Position numbers and translations under genes: made by a program. Source: Pyrinomonas methylaliphatogenes (GTDB lineage: Bacteria; Acidobacteriota; Blastocatellia; Pyrinomonadales; Pyrinomonadaceae). Taken from it: 64,000 nucleotides of DNA. Numbering within the stretch: position 1 is the first letter of the stretch; each line of letters begins with the position of its first letter. Where the stretch lies: positions 251,001 to 315,000 of the forward strand of contig NZ_CBXV010000008.1 of assembly GCF_000820845.2 (NCBI RefSeq). The letters run 5' to 3'. Shown one piece after another: positions 33,136 through 43,977 of this stretch. Under the pieces are notes generated by a model. The model was not told the origin of the DNA and did not search any database. It saw only the letters and a list, made by a program, of their open reading frames with translations.

Positions 33136-35034
33136 ATGGAAGCCATCCGCGAATTGATCGAAAGCGACCGCGTGACCATCTTCGATGGCGCGATGGGGAC
33201 GATGCTCTATTCGAAAGGCATCTACATCAACCGCTGCTACGATGAACTCAACCTCAGCCATCCCGATCTCGTGCGCGAGATCCATGCCGAATATGTGCGC
33301 GCCGGAGCCGAGATCCTCGAAACCAACACGTTCGGCGCAAACCCCTATAAGCTCCAACAATTCGGCCTTGAAGGCAGCTTGCGTTTGATCAACATCGCCG
33401 CCGTCCGTCTCGCGCGCGAGGCGGCGGGCGATCGTTGTTACGTCGCCGGCGCGATCGGCCCACTAGGCCTGCGTATCGAACCATACGGGCCGACCTCATT
33501 CGATGAGGCCAAGGAGATGTTCAAGGAGCAGGCTTCGGCTCTGCTCGAAGGCGGCGTCGATCTATTTGTTCTTGAAACTTTCTCCGACATCTCCGAACTG
33601 CGGCAAGCGATTCGCGCTGTGCGCGAGCTGTGCGATCTGCCGATCGTCGCGCAGATGACCATCCTTCCCGATGGCAACACGAGTTTCGGGACGACGCCGG
33701 AGATCTTCGCCGCCCGACTTGATGAATGGGGAGCAGATGTCATCGGGTTGAACTGCGGCGTTGGACCAGCCATCGTCCTAGCGGCCATCGAGAAGATGCG
33801 CGGTGTAACCAACAAGCCGCTTTCTGCACAACCGAACGCGGGATTGCCGCGCGACGTGCAAGGGCGTCAGTTCTACATGTGCTCGCCTGAATACATGGCG
33901 AAATATGCCAAACGCCTGATTCAGGCCGGAGCGCGTTTTATCGGCGGATGTTGCGGGACGACTCCGGCGCACATCAAGCAGATCGCCGATGCCGTGCGGG
34001 CCATCTCGCCGCGCCGCCAATACGTCGTCGTCCAAGACAAACCTAAACGGATCGAAGAACTGACGCCGGCTGATATCCGCGTCGTGCCGCCCGAAGAGAG
34101 GTCGCGATGGTCGCGCAAGATCACGCGCGGAGAGTTCGTTACGACCGTCGAGGTGCTTCCACCGAAAGGCTGCGACGCGAGCCAAACGCTCGAACAGATC
34201 AGACTGCTGAAAGCGGCGGGCGTCGATGCGGTCAACATCCCCGATGGACCGCGCGCACAAACGCGCATGAGCGCGATGGCGACCGCCCTGCTGGTCGAAC
34301 GCGAGATCGGATTAGAGACCGTCTTGCACTATTGCTGCCGCGATCGCAACCTTCTCGGCATGATGTCGGATCTACTGGGAGCCGCCGCGCTCGGTTTGCG
34401 CAACCTCCTGCTGATCACGGGCGATCCGCCGAAGATGGGCCCCTATCCGGATGCGACGGCGGTCTTCGACATCGACTCGATCGGCTTGACCAACATGGTC
34501 AACAAGCTCAATCACGGCCTCGATCTCGGCAACAATCCGATCGGGCAGCCGACCGCATTCTGCATCGGCGTCGGCGTCAATCCGGGCGCGCTCAACCTCG
34601 AGCATGAGATCAGGCGCTTCGAGTGGAAAGTCGAGGCCGGAGCGCAATTCGCCATCACGCAGCCCGTTTTCGACGTGGACCAGTTGTATGAATTCCTGCG
34701 CCGCATAGAACACGTGCGCATCCCGATCATCGCAGGCATCTGGCCGCTCGTCTCCTACCGCAACGCCGAATTCCTCCACAACGAAGTGCCCGGCGTGCGC
34801 GTCACTCCTGAGATCATGGAGCGCATGCGCAAAGCCTCGGAGAAGGGCAAGGAAGCGGCGCGCGAAGAGGGTCTCAAGATCGCGCAGGAGTCGCTGCGCG
34901 AAATACGCGACATCGTTCAAGGCGTTCAGGTCTCGGCGCCTTTCGGCAACGTGCGATACGCGCTCGAAGTCTTCAGCGTCCTGCCCGAGTTCGCCCGCGC
35001 GACAGAACGGATCGCGCTCGGCGAAAGGGCTTAG
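33136..35034 (+). CDS. Bifunctional homocysteine S-methyltransferase / 5,10-methylenetetrahydrofolate reductase
   Basis: 632 residues. The N-terminal half is a zinc-dependent homocysteine methyltransferase (FDGAMGTMLYSKG; zinc Cys in GLNCGVGP and GGCCGTTPAHIKQ). The C-terminal half, from about residue 330, is a MetF-type reductase (TTVEVLPPKGCD, VNIPDGPRAQTRMSA, LLLITGDPPK, QPVFDVDQLYEFL). This is the YitJ-type fusion of Firmicutes and others: it can make methyl-THF and methylate homocysteine, without a cobalamin domain. ATG 33136 fits AGAGGTG; GTG 33130 is the alternative. The folded leader upstream is the likely control point. Confidence 0.93.
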   Translation: MEAIRELIESDRVTIFDGAMGTMLYSKGIYINRCYDELNLSHPDLVREIHAEYVRAGAEILETNTFGANPYKLQQFGLEGSLRLINIAAVRLAREAAGDRCYVAGAIGPLGLRIEPYGPTSFDEAKEMFKEQASALLEGGVDLFVLETFSDISELRQAIRAVRELCDLPIVAQMTILPDGNTSFGTTPEIFAARLDEWGADVIGLNCGVGPAIVLAAIEKMRGVTNKPLSAQPNAGLPRDVQGRQFYMCSPEYMAKYAKRLIQAGARFIGGCCGTTPAHIKQIADAVRAISPRRQYVVVQDKPKRIEELTPADIRVVPPEERSRWSRKITRGEFVTTVEVLPPKGCDASQTLEQIRLLKAAGVDAVNIPDGPRAQTRMSAMATALLVEREIGLETVLHYCCRDRNLLGMMSDLLGAAALGLRNLLLITGDPPKMGPYPDATAVFDIDSIGLTNMVNKLNHGLDLGNNPIGQPTAFCIGVGVNPGALNLEHEIRRFEWKVEAGAQFAITQPVFDVDQLYEFLRRIEHVRIPIIAGIWPLVSYRNAEFLHNEVPGVRVTPEIMERMRKASEKGKEAAREEGLKIAQESLREIRDIVQGVQVSAPFGNVRYALEVFSVLPEFARATERIALGERA

Positions 35035-35040
35035 CGGAAA

Positions 35041-35062
35041 GTGAAAGCGGATCTCGCTTCAC
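35041..35062. terminator. Hairpin at the convergent 3' ends
   Basis: GTGAAAGCG (35041-35049) pairs with CGCTTCAC (35055-35062) with one bulged A and a 5-base loop. It starts 6 bp after one stop and overlaps the stop of the opposite gene. No T run; weak shared terminator at most. Confidence 0.35.
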
Positions 35063-35994
35063 CTGGCCGCACGCCCCCAACTCACATGATGTCTGGCCGT
35101 AAGCGCCAATCCCAAACTGACGACCAGCAACCCCGCCACGATCAATGGCCACACTACCGGCAGCGATAAAGCGACGGCCCAAAAGATCGCCCCAAGCAAC
35201 AGAGCGACCGACTCCGATCTCGCCTTTTCGCCGAAAAGGACGCGCTGCAACCAACGCCCCGTTTCGACATGGATCACCGTGCGCCCGAAAAGATAAGAGA
35301 AGATGATGAGCAGGAGCGCCATCACACCGACAAAAGCCCCCAAGGCAGACGGTAGAAAGCGCAGAGCTATCGGCACGCCTAACGAAAGCGCGCCAGCGCT
35401 TATCGCTCCGATGAGCGCAACCCGCAGGGTCGCCAACTTCAATCTCGTAACGGCGCGACCGATGACGCCCGGCATCATCAACGAGAGCGCTAGCGAAACG
35501 ATGAACCAAAAGAGGACCGATAGCAATCGCTGGCCGAAATAGGCGAGCGACCAACGCGGCGTCAGGAAAGATGCGGGATTACGCCCCAATTCGCGCAACT
35601 CCTGCTCGTATCCGGCATACATGACGGTGACGCTCGCGGGATTTCGCCCCGGCGCGGTCTTACCGTGATGGTACGTCCCGCCGATGATGATGCAATCGCC
35701 GCCGATGTATGAGCCTTCGCGTTGTATGATAGAGCCCCCGATCACCGCCACGTCGCCTTCGACGCGACCCTCGACGATGATATCGCCGCCGAAAGCCAGA
35801 ACCCCGTGGTCCACCAGGCCGCGCACGATGATCGGGCGACCGAAAGCGAAGACATCGCTCGTCCTGACGCCTTCGATGATCAGCGGCTCGCTCTCCGCCA
35901 TCACAGTGGCGCCGAACGATTGAACCGCCGAAAGACAGGCCAAGATCCCGATGAGGAGGCAGATCGCGGCCGATTTTTTGCCCTTCGAAGGCAC
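35059..35994 (-). CDS. Polymer-forming (bactofilin-like) membrane protein
   Basis: 311 residues from GTG 35994: a signal/anchor helix (AICLLIGILACLSAVQSF), then about 90 residues of short beta-helix-like repeats (GVRTSDVFAFGRPIIVRGLV, GVLAFGGDIIVEGRVEGDVAVIGG, GSYIGGDCIIIGG) as in bactofilin/polymer-forming proteins, then four or five transmembrane helices. It starts 6 bp after the anti-sigma stop, so the sigma factor, anti-sigma factor and this gene form one unit. A role in envelope stress or in scaffolding at the membrane is inferred from that. The start is chosen from the gene junction, as the longer frame overlaps the anti-sigma gene. Confidence 0.8.
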   Translation of the reverse strand: MPSKGKKSAAICLLIGILACLSAVQSFGATVMAESEPLIIEGVRTSDVFAFGRPIIVRGLVDHGVLAFGGDIIVEGRVEGDVAVIGGSIIQREGSYIGGDCIIIGGTYHHGKTAPGRNPASVTVMYAGYEQELRELGRNPASFLTPRWSLAYFGQRLLSVLFWFIVSLALSLMMPGVIGRAVTRLKLATLRVALIGAISAGALSLGVPIALRFLPSALGAFVGVMALLLIIFSYLFGRTVIHVETGRWLQRVLFGEKARSESVALLLGAIFWAVALSLPVVWPLIVAGLLVVSLGLALTARHHVSWGRAAR

Positions 35995-35999
35995 GGGAT

Positions 36000-36623
36000 C
36001 TACTCGCCGTCGTTGCGTTCGCCAAATGGCTCTCGAACCATCGGGCCACCCCACAGATCCTTCGGCCTCCTCCCGAAGAGGTAGACGACGATCGCCCCGA
36101 TCAAACCGACCACCGCCAAGAGCCATAAGATACCAGGCAACACAACGATCATGCTCTGTCCCACGATGCGCCCGATCACGACGATGCTTCTCCCTACATC
36201 GAAGAGCGCGTGAAGCATCAGCCGCGCAACTGAGGCGCAAGCATGCGCTATGAGCTGGACCGGCGCCAGCGCCTCTTTCGCCGAAGCCGTCCCACCGATC
36301 AGAGCGAAGGAGATGAAGGCCAAAGCAAGAATGAACAATGCGGCGCGCCGCCGCTCGTGGCGCGAACGGACGCGCCCGACATCGGCGCGCGCGTTGACCG
36401 TTACGACCGAAGCGAAATCGGCTGGCAGCTCAACCGCCATTCGACTGAGAGAAGCATCGAGCACGCAGAGCAAGCTCTTCTGTTCGTTGAGATACGCGGC
36501 GCACGAACGACACGCCGCCAAGTGCCCCTCAAACTCCTGCGCCGCCACCGGTTCGAGTTCGCCGTCGAGATAGGCGGCGATCTCGCGCTGCCAATGACAA
36601 ACGCGCTCGCGTCTCACTTCCAT
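36000..36623 (-). CDS. Anti-sigma factor with zinc-finger (ZAS) domain
   Basis: 207 residues. The N-terminal 45 residues have the anti-sigma zinc motif: CHWQREIAAYLDGELEPV and HLAACRSCAAYL (His-x3-Cys-x2-Cys). A long cytoplasmic linker, one hydrophobic segment near 95-112 (ALFILALAFISFALIGG), a middle helix and a C-terminal membrane helix (VVLPGILWLLAVVGLIGAIVVYLF) follow. It is encoded 16 bp after the ECF sigma factor, its expected partner, which it would hold inactive at the membrane until a signal arrives. Confidence 0.88.
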   Translation of the reverse strand: MEVRRERVCHWQREIAAYLDGELEPVAAQEFEGHLAACRSCAAYLNEQKSLLCVLDASLSRMAVELPADFASVVTVNARADVGRVRSRHERRRAALFILALAFISFALIGGTASAKEALAPVQLIAHACASVARLMLHALFDVGRSIVVIGRIVGQSMIVVLPGILWLLAVVGLIGAIVVYLFGRRPKDLWGGPMVREPFGERNDGE

Positions 36624-36639
36624 CTGAGTTGACCGCTCC

Positions 36640-37239
36640 TCAAAAACCCGTGATCCCCTGCTCGATCAACATCCGCCGCATCATCTCCCGCGCGCGGAAG
36701 ATGCGGTTCTTGACCGTCCCCAGCGGCAGGCCGGTCACTTCGACGATCTCTTCGTAAGAGAGATCGTGCCCGTGTCGCAAAACGATCAACTCGCGATAAG
36801 CGGTCGGCAAGCGATCGACGATCGCCTCGATCTGCGTCCGCCGTTCATCGCGTTCCTGCTCTTGTTCGGGACTCGGCGCCATGCTGATGGCCAGCCGCTC
36901 ACGCCTTTCATCTCGCGGCTTTAAAGCCATCTCGTCGCGCGCCGCCGCTCGTCGCAGATGATCGATGGCGACGTTATGTGCGATCCGATAGATCCAGGTC
37001 GAGAATTTGTACTCCGCGCGATAGCGCGCCAAAGAACCATAGACTTTGATGAACACCTCTTGCGTCAAATCGAGCGCCGCATCGTAATCGTTCACGATCC
37101 GGTAGATATAGGCTGCGATTGGCCGTTGATAGCGGCGCACGAGCGCTTCGAACCCATCCTCGCTGCCGGCGATCGCGCGCGCAACTAAATCCACATCCGC
37201 CAAACTATCCGGATGCGCCGCATCAATTGCCTTCCCCAT
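36640..37239 (-). CDS. ECF RNA polymerase sigma factor (SigE/RpoE-like)
   Basis: 199 residues from ATG 37239 (GAGGGC upstream). Region 2 is clear (EDGFEALVRRYQRPIAAYIYRI, DLTQEVFIKVYGSL, KFSTWIYRIAHNVAIDHLRR), followed by an acidic linker rich in Glu/Arg and region 4 (DRLPTAYRELIVLRHGHDLSYEEIVEVTGLPLGTVKNRIFRAR). It is the first gene of a unit with the ZAS anti-sigma factor and the polymer-forming membrane protein. Repeat pair H occupies the region directly upstream, where an autoregulated promoter would be expected. Confidence 0.93.
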   Translation of the reverse strand: MGKAIDAAHPDSLADVDLVARAIAGSEDGFEALVRRYQRPIAAYIYRIVNDYDAALDLTQEVFIKVYGSLARYRAEYKFSTWIYRIAHNVAIDHLRRAAARDEMALKPRDERRERLAISMAPSPEQEQERDERRTQIEAIVDRLPTAYRELIVLRHGHDLSYEEIVEVTGLPLGTVKNRIFRAREMMRRMLIEQGITGF

Positions 37240-37302
37240 ATGCCCTCGCCTTGAGTGTTTACGCGCATGATGCGCATAAAGTTTCAACGACACAACTCGC
37301 CA

Positions 37303-37396
37303 ATTCCACGAAACCGATAATCTACCGCTTCACAGATAAAAACTTTCCATACGACGCGCGAGATACCACGAAACCGATAATCTACCGCTTCACAGA
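37303..37396. repeat. Paired direct repeat H (34 bp, offset 60)
   Basis: Bases 37303-37336 and 37363-37396 (AT[T/A]CCACGAAACCGATAA, TCTACCGCTTCACAGA) differ once; 31 bp are identical. The insert is the shortest (26 bp, 37337-37362). The pair lies upstream of the sigma-factor gene. The rest of the 37240-37572 gap shows no gene. Confidence 0.94.
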
Positions 37397-37572
37397 ATGG
37401 ATTCAAATCCGACTTGCGGTCGAGGGGTGATTGACTTGACGACCGATTCGGACCTCAAATCCGCGCTGCAATCTCACCGCGGTCGTTCGCCCCGAACCCG
37501 CATTGGCGTCAGCCTTACCGCCGATCGCCGTGCCGCTAATTGAATTGATCAACCTGAAACCGCATTTCAGCC

Positions 37573-38502
37573 TCATCCCCAAGCGAGCGAGGCGAGGGCG
37601 GCGGGCGCAGCTAAGCGCCGGAAACCGATCTCCATCGCCGGGAAGATCAGGCCCAAATCTTCCGGACCGACGATGCGCGGCATATGCTCCAAAGCCTCTT
37701 CGATGACCTTCTCTTCGTCCTTCCAATCATCGCCGACGAGCAATAGCCGCGCGATTCCCGATCCATCTTTCGCCACGCGATCACGGTAAAAGAGCAGAAA
37801 ACGATAGAGCTCATCGGCACGTTCGTCCAGCTCGCACACGATATCGCGGACGATCAAAGGCTCGCCAGCGCGCACCAAAACGTTCGTCACACCGCGCTCA
37901 TGCAGACTGACGAGCAGAGAATCGCCTTCCGCCCCTCGATCGCGCCACAACCACCACGCTTCGCACAGATGACGCGGCAAGATCAGCCCGGCTCGCCAAC
38001 CGAGCGCAGCGAAAGCTGCCTCATACTCGGACAGCACCGAAAGCCTCGCTCCCGTTACAAGGTAACGCGCCCGCCCCGCTGGATCGGGACGTAAAGCGCG
38101 GCGCGAAACGCGCAACTCCTTCGGGTCCACGCCGAAGGCGCGTTCGACCTTCCAATTGAACATCTCCTCAAACTCTTGGCGCGAGGCGGGCGCGCTCTCT
38201 AACGTCAAAATCGCCACGCGCGCCACCGCATCGGGTAAAGCGATGGACCAGCGCGTCTGTTTGTCCAATCCGGTTCTCGACGCGAGATCGGCCAGCGCGG
38301 CGGTGAACTCTCCGGGATCGAAGATGTTCACGTCGTCGAACTTCGGGCGAAAGACCGTCTCATCGAACGCCACATATCCCGCGCGCCGAAGGACCAACCT
38401 TCCCCTCCGCTTCTCCAAAGAGACGATCCCCGCCCCTCCCCTCTCCAATCCGATGGCGGCGGCGGGGAAACGCGGTCGTAAGATTCTATTGACTATGCCC
38501 AT
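37573..38502 (-). CDS. PilM-like actin-fold pilus assembly protein
   Basis: 309 residues with the PilM/GspL-type fold: a start that reads AIGLERGGAGIVSLEKRRGRLVL (ATPase-like phosphate strand), DPGEFTAALADLASRTGL, WSIALPDAVARVAILTL, MFNWKVERAFGVDPKEL and the later LLVSLHERGVTNVLVR strand pair. PilM normally binds PilN and sits inside the pilus base. pilN and pilO are not found next to it. It is the last gene of the operon gspF-gspE-secretin-two pseudopilins-pilM, 53 bp after the second pseudopilin. Confidence 0.78.
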   Translation of the reverse strand: MGIVNRILRPRFPAAAIGLERGGAGIVSLEKRRGRLVLRRAGYVAFDETVFRPKFDDVNIFDPGEFTAALADLASRTGLDKQTRWSIALPDAVARVAILTLESAPASRQEFEEMFNWKVERAFGVDPKELRVSRRALRPDPAGRARYLVTGARLSVLSEYEAAFAALGWRAGLILPRHLCEAWWLWRDRGAEGDSLLVSLHERGVTNVLVRAGEPLIVRDIVCELDERADELYRFLLFYRDRVAKDGSGIARLLLVGDDWKDEEKVIEEALEHMPRIVGPEDLGLIFPAMEIGFRRLAAPAALASLAWG

Positions 38503-38555
38503 CTCGACGGTCGGCTTTGTGCTTGGCGGATTTTAACTCGAAGGCGGTCGCGCCC

Positions 38556-39032
38556 CTACCATTCGCTGTAGGGAGTTCCCTCTGATGAAATATCGCTCGA
38601 TGCGCTATGGACATCTATCACGCCCTGTTCGTCGCCCAAAGAGTTAGGGTCGGTTCCCATGACCACCTGCCAATCGCGTTCGCCGGTGATCGGATCGATC
38701 GGTATCTCGCGTAAGTATCCCGCCCGCACCAGATCGTCGAGCGATTGCGGCAGTTGCCCTTTGTCGGCCGCATACTGATCGATCACCTTGCGCATCTGGA
38801 AGAGATCATCGCGCAATGCCGCTTCGCGCGCGCGCTGCACGGTCCGCTGATACTGCGGTAGCGCGATGGCCGCTAAGATGACGATGATCGAGATGACGAT
38901 CATCAACTCGAGAAGCGTAAAGCCGCGCGCGCTCAGAAAGCGCCCATCCGCCTGAAGGGGTTCCACACACCTCGGCCCAAAGAGGGGGTCGGTCACGTTG
39001 GCGGATCGCTCATTCTCTCGAAGGGCCTTCAT
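38556..39032 (-). CDS. Type II secretion/type IV pilus pseudopilin (GspG-like)
   Basis: 158 residues. A prepilin cleavage site, ARG|FTLLELMIVISI, is followed by the hydrophobic N-terminal helix and a GspG-like globular part (REAALRDDLFQMRKVIDQYAADKGQLPQSLDDLVRAGYLREIPIDP, then TGERDWQVV). The leader before the cleavage site is unusually long (37 residues), so a later start may be the real one. It begins 1 bp after the stop of the neighbouring pseudopilin, with which it shares the C-terminal YSEW ending, suggesting a duplication. Confidence 0.88.
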   Translation of the reverse strand: MKALRENERSANVTDPLFGPRCVEPLQADGRFLSARGFTLLELMIVISIIVILAAIALPQYQRTVQRAREAALRDDLFQMRKVIDQYAADKGQLPQSLDDLVRAGYLREIPIDPITGERDWQVVMGTDPNSLGDEQGVIDVHSASSDISSEGTPYSEW

Positions 39033-39033
39033 T

Positions 39034-39651
39034 TTACCACTCGCTATAACGCTCCTTGCCGTTCAGCGCGAGCTCCTTCGATCTTGAGTGCACATCGAAG
39101 ACGTTTTCGCCTCCCCAACTGGTCGCGTCCGGCGGATCATACGAAGAGCGCAACTCCCAATCGGCGCGCCCGGTCATCGGATCGATGGGGATGGCGCGCA
39201 GATAGATCTTCTTCTTCGCGACCACTTGTCCAACTTCGGTGGCACTTCGATTCGAATTCATATTGCCCACGTTGCCGCCTTGTAGCATAGCTGCGCGCGG
39301 GACGACGCTCACTCCGCGAACGAGGGTTTCCAGATCCGGGGGGTAGCGATCTGGATTGTCCGGCGTGAAGATCGTGCAATCGCTGATCATGACGCGACTT
39401 CGCGGATCGACGTACAGTTGTTGCGGGCCGACTGGCGTGCAGATGCCGATCGCGTCGCGGTGAAATTCATCGATCGCGGCGCGTATCTCGCGCAAAGCTT
39501 CGCGCAACCTCTCCTCGCGTTGCCGTCGCACGCTCATCTTGACGAGCGGGATGACGCCCAAAGACAGGATCGTCAAGATCGTGATCGTAATCAGCAGCTC
39601 GAGCAGCGTCCAACCTGTTTCGCGCGATCGTTTCCTTCGCTCCCTCGCCAT
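39034..39651 (-). CDS. Second GspG-like pseudopilin
   Basis: 205 residues with a prepilin-type N-terminus (ETG|WTLLELLITITILTILSLGVIP; Trp at +1 in place of Phe) and a pseudopilin body (REALREIRAAIDEFHRDAIG, AIPIDPMTGRADWEL). It has an insert of about 60 residues after the helix (TPVGPQQLYVDPRS through GVSVVPRAAMLQGGNVGNMNSN) absent from the neighbour, and ends in the same YSEW. It is located between the secretin gene (33 bp upstream) and the other pseudopilin. Confidence 0.85.
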   Translation of the reverse strand: MARERRKRSRETGWTLLELLITITILTILSLGVIPLVKMSVRRQREERLREALREIRAAIDEFHRDAIGICTPVGPQQLYVDPRSRVMISDCTIFTPDNPDRYPPDLETLVRGVSVVPRAAMLQGGNVGNMNSNRSATEVGQVVAKKKIYLRAIPIDPMTGRADWELRSSYDPPDATSWGGENVFDVHSRSKELALNGKERYSEW

Positions 39652-39684
39652 CTCACATCCCCCACACGATCTTCGGCCCGATTT

Positions 39685-42183
39685 TCACTGCATGATCTGA
39701 CATTTGATCGCCGGCACGAGCTGCGGCACGATGCGTCGTCCATCGATCGCCACTAGATGCGTGCGCTCATCGTCGAAATCGATTCCAGCTTCACCCTTTC
39801 CGATCGCTTCCACCTCGATGTAGACGAGCGTCCCTGTGCCGCTCAGGCTTTTGCCCACTTCCGGAGCGAAGGAGAGGACGAGACGGCCCATCGGGTCAAG
39901 CGTGTTCGTCATGTGCGCCCCGCCTCCCAAGAAGTTCTCACCAGGCGCGACGGCGCGCACGGCCAAGACTTTAGGATCGAAACGAAGCGTCACCATCGCC
40001 AATCCGACAGGCGCTTTGCTCTTCAGAAGAAGGGCAATGCGCCGCCGCTCACCGACGCGCATGGTCGCTCCACCATCCGACTTTAACTCCAATCCGACCA
40101 CGCTGGGATCAGACTGCCCGCTTAGGCTCACAGGCTGCGTTGACACAGAGGTTCGGCGCGGGGGATCGCCATCGTTGCCCAGCAAGATCTTCGGCGCGGG
40201 GATGAACTGTGGGGTCTGAATTTCGACCGGGCCAGTTCTTAAGGCGTTCGTCTGCACGAGATGCGCCGTTTGCGCTCCGGTCGAGGTCGCCGCGGCAGTC
40301 GCGGCGTCATTGCGCTTCGCCTGCGCCGCGGCCAACTCCTCGCGCTCGATCTCTTGCACCAGAGAGGCGAGCGATTCGGTCATCGGCATCATCTGCGTTC
40401 CGCTCGGACGCAACTCTTCATCGCGCGGCGTCACTTGCGGAGCGCGCAGCACGTGCGGGGTGACGGCGATGACGATATCCGTTTGCACATCGTCGCGCCG
40501 TGGCGCGGTGAAGAAGCGCCCAAGCACCGGGATCAGCCCGAGCAACGGAAGCCCCTGCCGCCCATTCGACTGCCTGTCCTGCGCGATGCTCGCCAACATC
40601 ATCGTGCGATTGTTCTGGATGCGCGCCGTTCCCTTAATCGAGCGCTCCGTGAAGGTGGGCGTCAGCGTGCCGGGGTTGAGCACATCCTTCGACTCGATCG
40701 TCATCTTCACCTGCACGTCCATGTTCGGGAAGACTTGCGGCGTGAATTTGAGCGTCAAACCTGTCGGCTCGAAATTGATGACCGGATAGCCGCCCGGGAA
40801 GAGCCCGGGGTTGACGATGCCACCCGGTTGCGACGTCTGATTCGAGGTCGGCGCGCCGTAATAGTAGTAGGGCACTTGCGCCGTCTGAACGGGCACGCGC
40901 TGCCCGATGCGCGTCTCCGACTCCTCGCCATCGAAAGCGTGGACCTGCGTCGAGGCGAGCAAGCGCGTGTGAGCTTTGCTCTGCAAAGCGGCGATCGCCG
41001 AGGCCGGGACGATCAACGCGGCCCCGAGCGCCGTCGGCACGTTGCTGAGGCTTTGCGTCACAACCTCACGACTTCCGCCGACGACCGTCAGCCCGCGTTG
41101 AATGCCGCCCAGATTGACGAGCGTCGTATCGGTGCCGAGCTGATTGCCGAGCTGCAGAAGATCGCTTTGTGAGACCTCATAGATGTTGACATCCATGACA
41201 ACCTCGGCGCGATCCTTATCGATGCTCTCGATGATCTGACTGATCAGGCGAATGTTCTCCGGCGTGTCGCGCACGGTGAGGCTATTGGTCGATTGACTAG
41301 GCGCGATGGCCATCACGGGACGTCCGGGTTGCGGCGGAAGCGCCGCTTGAATGACCGCGCGCGCATCTTCCGGTTTGATGTTGCGCAAGTAGAAGGTGCG
41401 GATGACCAGCTGTTGATACTGGTTCCGTTTATTCTGATCGGCGACGAGGATCGTTCGCCGGTCCAGCTTCTGGAAGAAGAGCCCCTGCGAGAGGAAGATG
41501 TAATCGAGCGCTTGCGCCGCCGTCACGTTGCGCAGGTTATTGATGTTGATCGTGCGCCGCTGGTTCTGCAGATCGCGGTCGAAGATCACGTTCAGATTGA
41601 TCTCGTCGGCGAGGCTGCGGATCAGCTCCAAAAGGTCGCCGTTGAAATTGATCACGCGCAGCTGTTCGGAACGCAACGGAATCGACGGCTCCTGCGAAGA
41701 CGCGCCCCTCGCCCGCTGCCCATTCGAGTCGCCTTGATAGACCGCAGGCGACGTTTGAACGCCACCCTCTTTCCCCTCCTTGGGCTCCATCCCGGTCTTT
41801 TCGCGTTGCAACCGGAGCATCCGATCCATCTCGGATTTCGCCAGCTCATTCGCCGGATCATATCCGTAGGCTTGACGGAAAGCGTTATACGCGCCGACGT
41901 AATCGCCGCGCTCGGCCAACGCGCGCCCGCGCTGCATGTAGACTTGTGATGCGTTGAAGAGCGCGCGCCGATAGTGGAGCTGATACTCGATGTTGGATGG
42001 GTCAGCCGCGACGGCTAGAGCGAACTCCTGTGCGGCTTGCTCCCACTGTTGGGCGGCTTCGTACTGCAGCCCGCGTTTGTAGTTCTTCTCGCCCTTCTTC
42101 GCGAGCGCGGAGATGGGCGCAAAGAGCAGACAGAAGATCATCAGAAGCGCGGCAAAAGATCGTGCGTGCAGCGTGCTTTTCAT
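39685..42183 (-). CDS. Secretin (GspD/PilQ family) with N-terminal TPR and C-terminal cohesin-like domain
   Basis: 832 residues, an outer-membrane channel component. Order: signal peptide (MKSTLHARSFAALLMIFCLLF), TPR-like repeats (about 30-120), an STN/N0-like domain (RVINFNGDLLELIRSLADEINLNVIFD), NHL/N1-like domains, the secretin core (VEVVMDVNIYEVSQ..., TGLTLKFTPQVFPN, AQDRQSNGRQGLPLLGLIPVLGRFF, DIVIAVTPHVL) and a C-terminal cohesin-type beta domain from about residue 700 (GERRRIALLLKSKAPVGLAMVTLRFDP...). GGAGG precedes the ATG. The cohesin tail may hold another surface partner or S-domain. Confidence 0.92.
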   Translation of the reverse strand: MKSTLHARSFAALLMIFCLLFAPISALAKKGEKNYKRGLQYEAAQQWEQAAQEFALAVAADPSNIEYQLHYRRALFNASQVYMQRGRALAERGDYVGAYNAFRQAYGYDPANELAKSEMDRMLRLQREKTGMEPKEGKEGGVQTSPAVYQGDSNGQRARGASSQEPSIPLRSEQLRVINFNGDLLELIRSLADEINLNVIFDRDLQNQRRTININNLRNVTAAQALDYIFLSQGLFFQKLDRRTILVADQNKRNQYQQLVIRTFYLRNIKPEDARAVIQAALPPQPGRPVMAIAPSQSTNSLTVRDTPENIRLISQIIESIDKDRAEVVMDVNIYEVSQSDLLQLGNQLGTDTTLVNLGGIQRGLTVVGGSREVVTQSLSNVPTALGAALIVPASAIAALQSKAHTRLLASTQVHAFDGEESETRIGQRVPVQTAQVPYYYYGAPTSNQTSQPGGIVNPGLFPGGYPVINFEPTGLTLKFTPQVFPNMDVQVKMTIESKDVLNPGTLTPTFTERSIKGTARIQNNRTMMLASIAQDRQSNGRQGLPLLGLIPVLGRFFTAPRRDDVQTDIVIAVTPHVLRAPQVTPRDEELRPSGTQMMPMTESLASLVQEIEREELAAAQAKRNDAATAAATSTGAQTAHLVQTNALRTGPVEIQTPQFIPAPKILLGNDGDPPRRTSVSTQPVSLSGQSDPSVVGLELKSDGGATMRVGERRRIALLLKSKAPVGLAMVTLRFDPKVLAVRAVAPGENFLGGGAHMTNTLDPMGRLVLSFAPEVGKSLSGTGTLVYIEVEAIGKGEAGIDFDDERTHLVAIDGRRIVPQLVPAIKCQIMQ

Positions 42184-42235
42184 CGTTACGTCCTCCCCGG
42201 CTTAAGCCTTTTTCGCTTCGCCCTGATGGTCGCGA

Positions 42236-43933
<1,698 letters not shown>

Positions 43934-43977
43934 GATCGTTCCACGCGAAAGTCGTCCGTCGTCGGGGGCGCTGATCT

